This document shows, piece after piece, positions 60,616 to 64,000 of a stretch of DNA of 64,000 nt. The translations under genes and the position numbers were made by a program. The notes under the pieces were generated by a model, which was not told the origin of the DNA, did no database searches, and was given only the letters and a program-made list of their open reading frames with translations. Numbering within the stretch: position 1 is the stretch's first letter; each line of letters starts with the position of its first letter. Source of the DNA: Phylloscopus collybita (taxonomy: Eukaryota > Chordata > Aves > Passeriformes > Phylloscopidae); NCBI GenBank assembly GCA_027886175.1, contig JAJNNQ010000027.1, positions 2,990,001 through 3,054,000 on the forward strand, written 5' to 3'.

Positions 60616-63230
60616 CCATTTAAAGACGCAGTATTGCTTTCTCCATCTAAAACGATTTGTCAGATGGAGTTAAAATGAAAATGATAAGTAATCACTCTGG
60701 TTCACAACCATTTCAAAAGGAAAAAAAAACAAAAAACCAAAAACCACGAAACCCCCCCAGCTCATAGATATAAATCCCACAAAAATCATTCCAATGTATC
60801 ATTCCAGTGGGATTTGTCTGGCCTCTTTTTTATGGCATTTGCCTTTTTTTTTAAATTTTATTTTATTAATCTGAGTTGTCAGTAGCTTTCTGCAGCACAT
60901 GCATTTCTAAATAGGAGTGTATTAAGTTCGAATAAACCAGCTCCAAGTTTTAACTGATTTATTGGCATAAAGTGATGATTCATGGAGAAAGACTACTATA
61001 ACTCCAAGGGTTAACTGAAAAGGAATTTTTGTTTTTATTTACTTAGAAACAAAAGAATAAACTGTATCACATGAGAAAAACTGGCCAGTCCCCATCACTG
61101 ACACAGTTGAGCCTGCTCAGTTCCAGTCCTCAGGAATGCAAAAAAGAAAAGTTAAAGCAAAACTATGTGGGCGTGCAGAGTGTTGGGTTTTTTTACTGAG
61201 AAAGGACGGTTTTCTGGAAAAAGCAAAACAAAATATAATCCTGTCTAACACAAGAAACACTCTCCTTCCTCTCTGAGCTTTAACAATTGTTGAAGAACCA
61301 ACAAAAGCCTCAAAATAAAATACACAGGCGAAATTGCTGATCTGCTGAACAGGAGGGCAAACACTGCCCGTGACAGGGCCAGGCCACAGCCACCCCTGGG
61401 CCAACACTTCCACCCCAGTGCAAGACTGGTCTGAGAGACTGTTTTGTTGGGACAGGGCACGAGCACATGCCCCTGGCATCACCCTGTGCCCAGCCCTGGG
61501 TCCAAGCTCACTGCCCAGTCCCTCCTGCAGGGAAGGGTCACGGTGGGAGTCACCCTGGATGTCCAGAAACAGCTTGAATTCAGTTCTTCTCTGCTCCTTG
61601 CCCTATAACATCCCACCACCACCTCATCTGCACCTCCCTCTGTCTCCCAACCCTTGTTTCTTAATTATTATTTTAATAAGACTGTTTCCAACTTCATTGT
61701 TCATTCCGCAATAGCCCAAGGGCTACAACTGTTCATTAGACAGAATTTCTGCTTTAATTGCACTGACACAGATGTGTAGGTTATCTGGAAGAAATTACTA
61801 AAATGAGCAGTAAAGAATGGGGCTGGATGCTTTTCTTCCCTTACGGAGAGTTTAATTTAACATTATTTCCCCCCACGCCCCGTACAAGCGGCATCGTTCG
61901 CTGCACTGCGGGTTTGCAGAGGAATTAACCCCAAACTGTTCCCATTGCACACCGGTGCATGAGGATTCCCACAGGGGCTCTGGGGTCTCCATCACTGCCA
62001 GTGGGATGGTCTGTGTCCCCCTCATGTCCCTCAGGCTGGACAAATCAGTGACATTCCCCTGAGAGTGGAAGCATCTGGGACCAAGGATAAAGCTTTGGGG
62101 AAGAAGTTGGGCCACCACTGCTCAACATGCATGTGCTGGGACTGGGGTGGGAAATAGGCTCCCTTGGTCCACCCTCACCCTCTGAAAAGAAGAAACACCA
62201 AAAAATGCCATCACTTCTGCTCAATAGTGCCTGGGCTTTGAACCCACCATGGCTGTGCAGCTGTCAAATCAGCCATGGAGTTCACATGAACTTCCTCTGC
62301 AATTCATGTTGGCAAGAGCCAGACACATAATAGCCCTGGATTCAGGGAGAAAGAGCTGCCAGCATTATTTCTATTTAAAACCTCTATTTGAGCTTCATAG
62401 ACTCATTCTTCACACATGATACACACGCACACACACACACAAAATGCAGAAGTGAGCCAGATCCAGAAGCATTTCACTTCACCAAGAACAGTGCCTAACA
62501 GCAGTTTCAGGTTTTGGCTCTCTGTGGCTATTTAATAGATTTTAATTCAATATTAAAAAGCGTGAATCTGCCAATTTTTTCTTATGTCTTCTTGCCAGGA
62601 AGAAGAAAAAAGTTGTTCCCAACTTCTTCCTCAAACCATTCTCTCCTCTGCATCTCCCTCCTCCAGACAAGGGGCTGCAGCCCAGAGGCACCTCCTGGCC
62701 AGGGCAAGGCTGACAGGGGTGGGCTGGGGCAACATCACAGGCTCAAGTCCCATCTCTAAATATGTCTAAAAGCCACTAAAGATGTCTCCTTCAGCCAAAC
62801 ACGTCTTTAAGGGGGAAGGAAAATTTCACAAATGCTTCACGTTAAAAAAGCCCGCATTAAGGGAAAAACCTTCCCTTTGTTGCTAGGGGACTTACTTGCT
62901 TTGTATCTGCTGAAAACCTTTAAAATGCCACCATTGTATTTAGAAAAAAAAAAAAAAAAAAAAAAAAAAAACACCAACCCTGAGACTGGAGCACCTCATG
63001 TGCTAAAAATCAAGAGACAGAACACATCAGTTCCATCCTTCGTTTGCAAGCACTTTGCTCAGGCCTGACTTCGTTTTGTGTCTTGGTCCTCGATGCTTTT
63101 TGGCAGTTTGCTCCAGACTTACTGGCAAGGGCTAAAAGGTTTCTATTTAGCTGGTGTCAGCTGAGCATCTGTGCCGGCAAAGAACTGGAGTGGGGGTGAT
63201 CCCGGCTGCCTTTCAGAAGCACATTTCTTT
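60616..63230 (-). other. PMEPA1 intron 1 or upstream region, no exon recognised
   Basis: 60.6-61.1 kb is AT-rich and information-rich (candidate conserved non-coding DNA). The rest has mixed composition. It contains a (CA)n run near 62424-62441, A28 at 62944-62971 and no supported exon. Confidence 0.5.
62944..62971. repeat. A28 homopolymer
   Basis: A run of 28 adenines. No retrocopy body is recognised beside it. Confidence 0.9.
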
Positions 63231-63239
63231 CTGGGAGCT

Positions 63240-63660
63240 GCCACAATAATTTTAAGTCTGAGCGTGTTTGGGTAGCGGGGTGACTCCCTCCGGAGGGGTG
63301 CCCCGGGCGCAGCGCTCCACGCGGGGAGCGATCCCTGATCAGCGGAGGGAAAAAGGAGCTGGGAACGCTCCCTAACCTGTGACCCTGACAACAAAAGGCA
63401 GGGAAAGCGTCTAGACCTCCAGTCTGACGGGGAGTGAAGGGAGCATTGTGCTCCGGCACACTGGGGCTGCTCAGACAAGGCGGGCACAGAGGCGCTGCGG
63501 GGCAGGAGCAGCTCGGCAGCCCCAGCTGCAGCCGCAGCATCGCCCCGAACCGCTGCCGGGGGAGGGGGCACGCACAGCCCACCCTTCCTCCCCAGCACAG
63601 GCTTTGCAGGGCAGCTTCCACTTCCCAGCACAGCTGGAACCCGTGGAGGTGAGGGAGCCC
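63240..63660. promoter_or_regulatory. CpG-rich block with a SMAD palindrome
   Basis: CpG-dense sequence (gccccgggcgcagcgctcca, cgcggggagcgatccctgat, ccccgaaccgctgccggggg) with a perfect GTCTAGAC at 63409-63416. It may be a promoter or enhancer of PMEPA1 or of an antisense transcript. The - strand frames crossing it have no recognised domain. Confidence 0.45.
63409..63416. promoter_or_regulatory. Palindromic SMAD-binding element GTCTAGAC in CpG block
   Basis: A perfect palindrome, followed within 15 bp by a GTCTG half-site (ctccagtctgacgg). It is the most PMEPA1-distal of the six copies. Confidence 0.5.
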
Positions 63661-64000
63661 ATCGGATTTCCAGCCCCGCGTTTCCCCTTTGCCTCCGTGT
63701 ATTTCGCACAGAGCATCCCCACGCTCCTGAACACAGTGATCCTGCAATTCCAGCCCCGTGCAGATTGCCAACAGGAAAGAGCAAAAAAAGAAATATATGC
63801 TTCCTTCCACAGAGCCTTTATTTTCTGCTTTCCCTGTCTGGCTCAGTTAAAAGGGGACAAATCAAGATGTTCCCTCTCTGCCAAGCCTAGAGGTCAGCTC
63901 AACAATTCAGAAAAAGGCAAAGTCCCAGCTTTAACACATATTTCTTGTGTGACCCTGATGAAACCCCTTGGCTTCCCAGTGTTGAGGTCCTCACATATAA

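Noticed and set aside
63157..63810. 217- and 213-codon open frames on - across the right-hand CpG block
   Set aside because: No recognisable domain, no match to the known PMEPA1 N-terminus, and overlapping open frames as expected for GC-rich DNA.

Overview
The window is a piece of vertebrate, almost certainly bird, chromosomal DNA. Two recognisable genes frame it: the last two coding exons of PCK1 (cytosolic phosphoenolpyruvate carboxykinase, + strand, 644-1774) at the left, and the last three coding exons of PMEPA1 (prostate transmembrane protein, androgen induced 1, - strand, 42871-49989) in the right half. Mammals carry the same neighbours on human 20q13 in the order PCK1, ZBP1, PMEPA1. 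The avian call rests on the close match of the PCK1 tail to bird cytosolic PEPCK as I remember it, a CR1-type LINE tail near 10.69 kb, two avian-style solo LTRs and GC-rich, microchromosome-like sequence. A songbird is plausible but not proven.

Layout: 1-2.4 kb holds the end of PCK1 (intron, exon, intron, terminal exon, 3' UTR with a polyadenylation signal). 2.4-38.0 kb is intergenic sequence with no exon I can support. It contains a CR1 scrap (10.69 kb), a GC/CpG-rich block built around a heptanucleotide minisatellite (17.0-18.1 kb), a complete 533-bp solo LTR on the - strand (20.8-21.4 kb), two near-identical 240-bp copies 2.1 kb apart (26.7 and 28.8 kb), a homeodomain-site cluster (27.3 kb) and many microsatellites. 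About 38.0-42.87 kb is the inferred long PMEPA1 3' UTR. 42.87-50.0 kb holds the PMEPA1 exons, and 50-64 kb is its first intron (or alternative 5' region), with a second solo LTR (54.0-54.5 kb), a 78-bp minisatellite and two CpG-rich blocks (59.6-60.1 and 63.2-63.7 kb). The first coding exon of PMEPA1 was not found.

The most interesting signal is regulatory. The perfect palindromic SMAD-binding element GTCTAGAC occurs six times in the 64 kb (about one expected by chance). Four copies lie in 53.7-63.4 kb, within PMEPA1 intron 1. Two of these sit in a diverged, internally duplicated module of about 60 bp at 60.3 and 60.55 kb, and the second copy also carries a TCF/LEF site. PMEPA1 is a TGF-beta/SMAD target whose product sequesters SMADs, so this looks like the enhancer arm of a negative-feedback loop. 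Other notable points are a perfect 20-bp-stem hairpin in the intron between PMEPA1 exons 2 and 3, a triple-CAG splice acceptor, a poly-threonine microsatellite in the PMEPA1 coding sequence, and the apparent absence of ZBP1 between PCK1 and PMEPA1. I see no bacterial, viral or CRISPR-like system. Most long open frames are by-products of GC-rich or tandem-repeat DNA.
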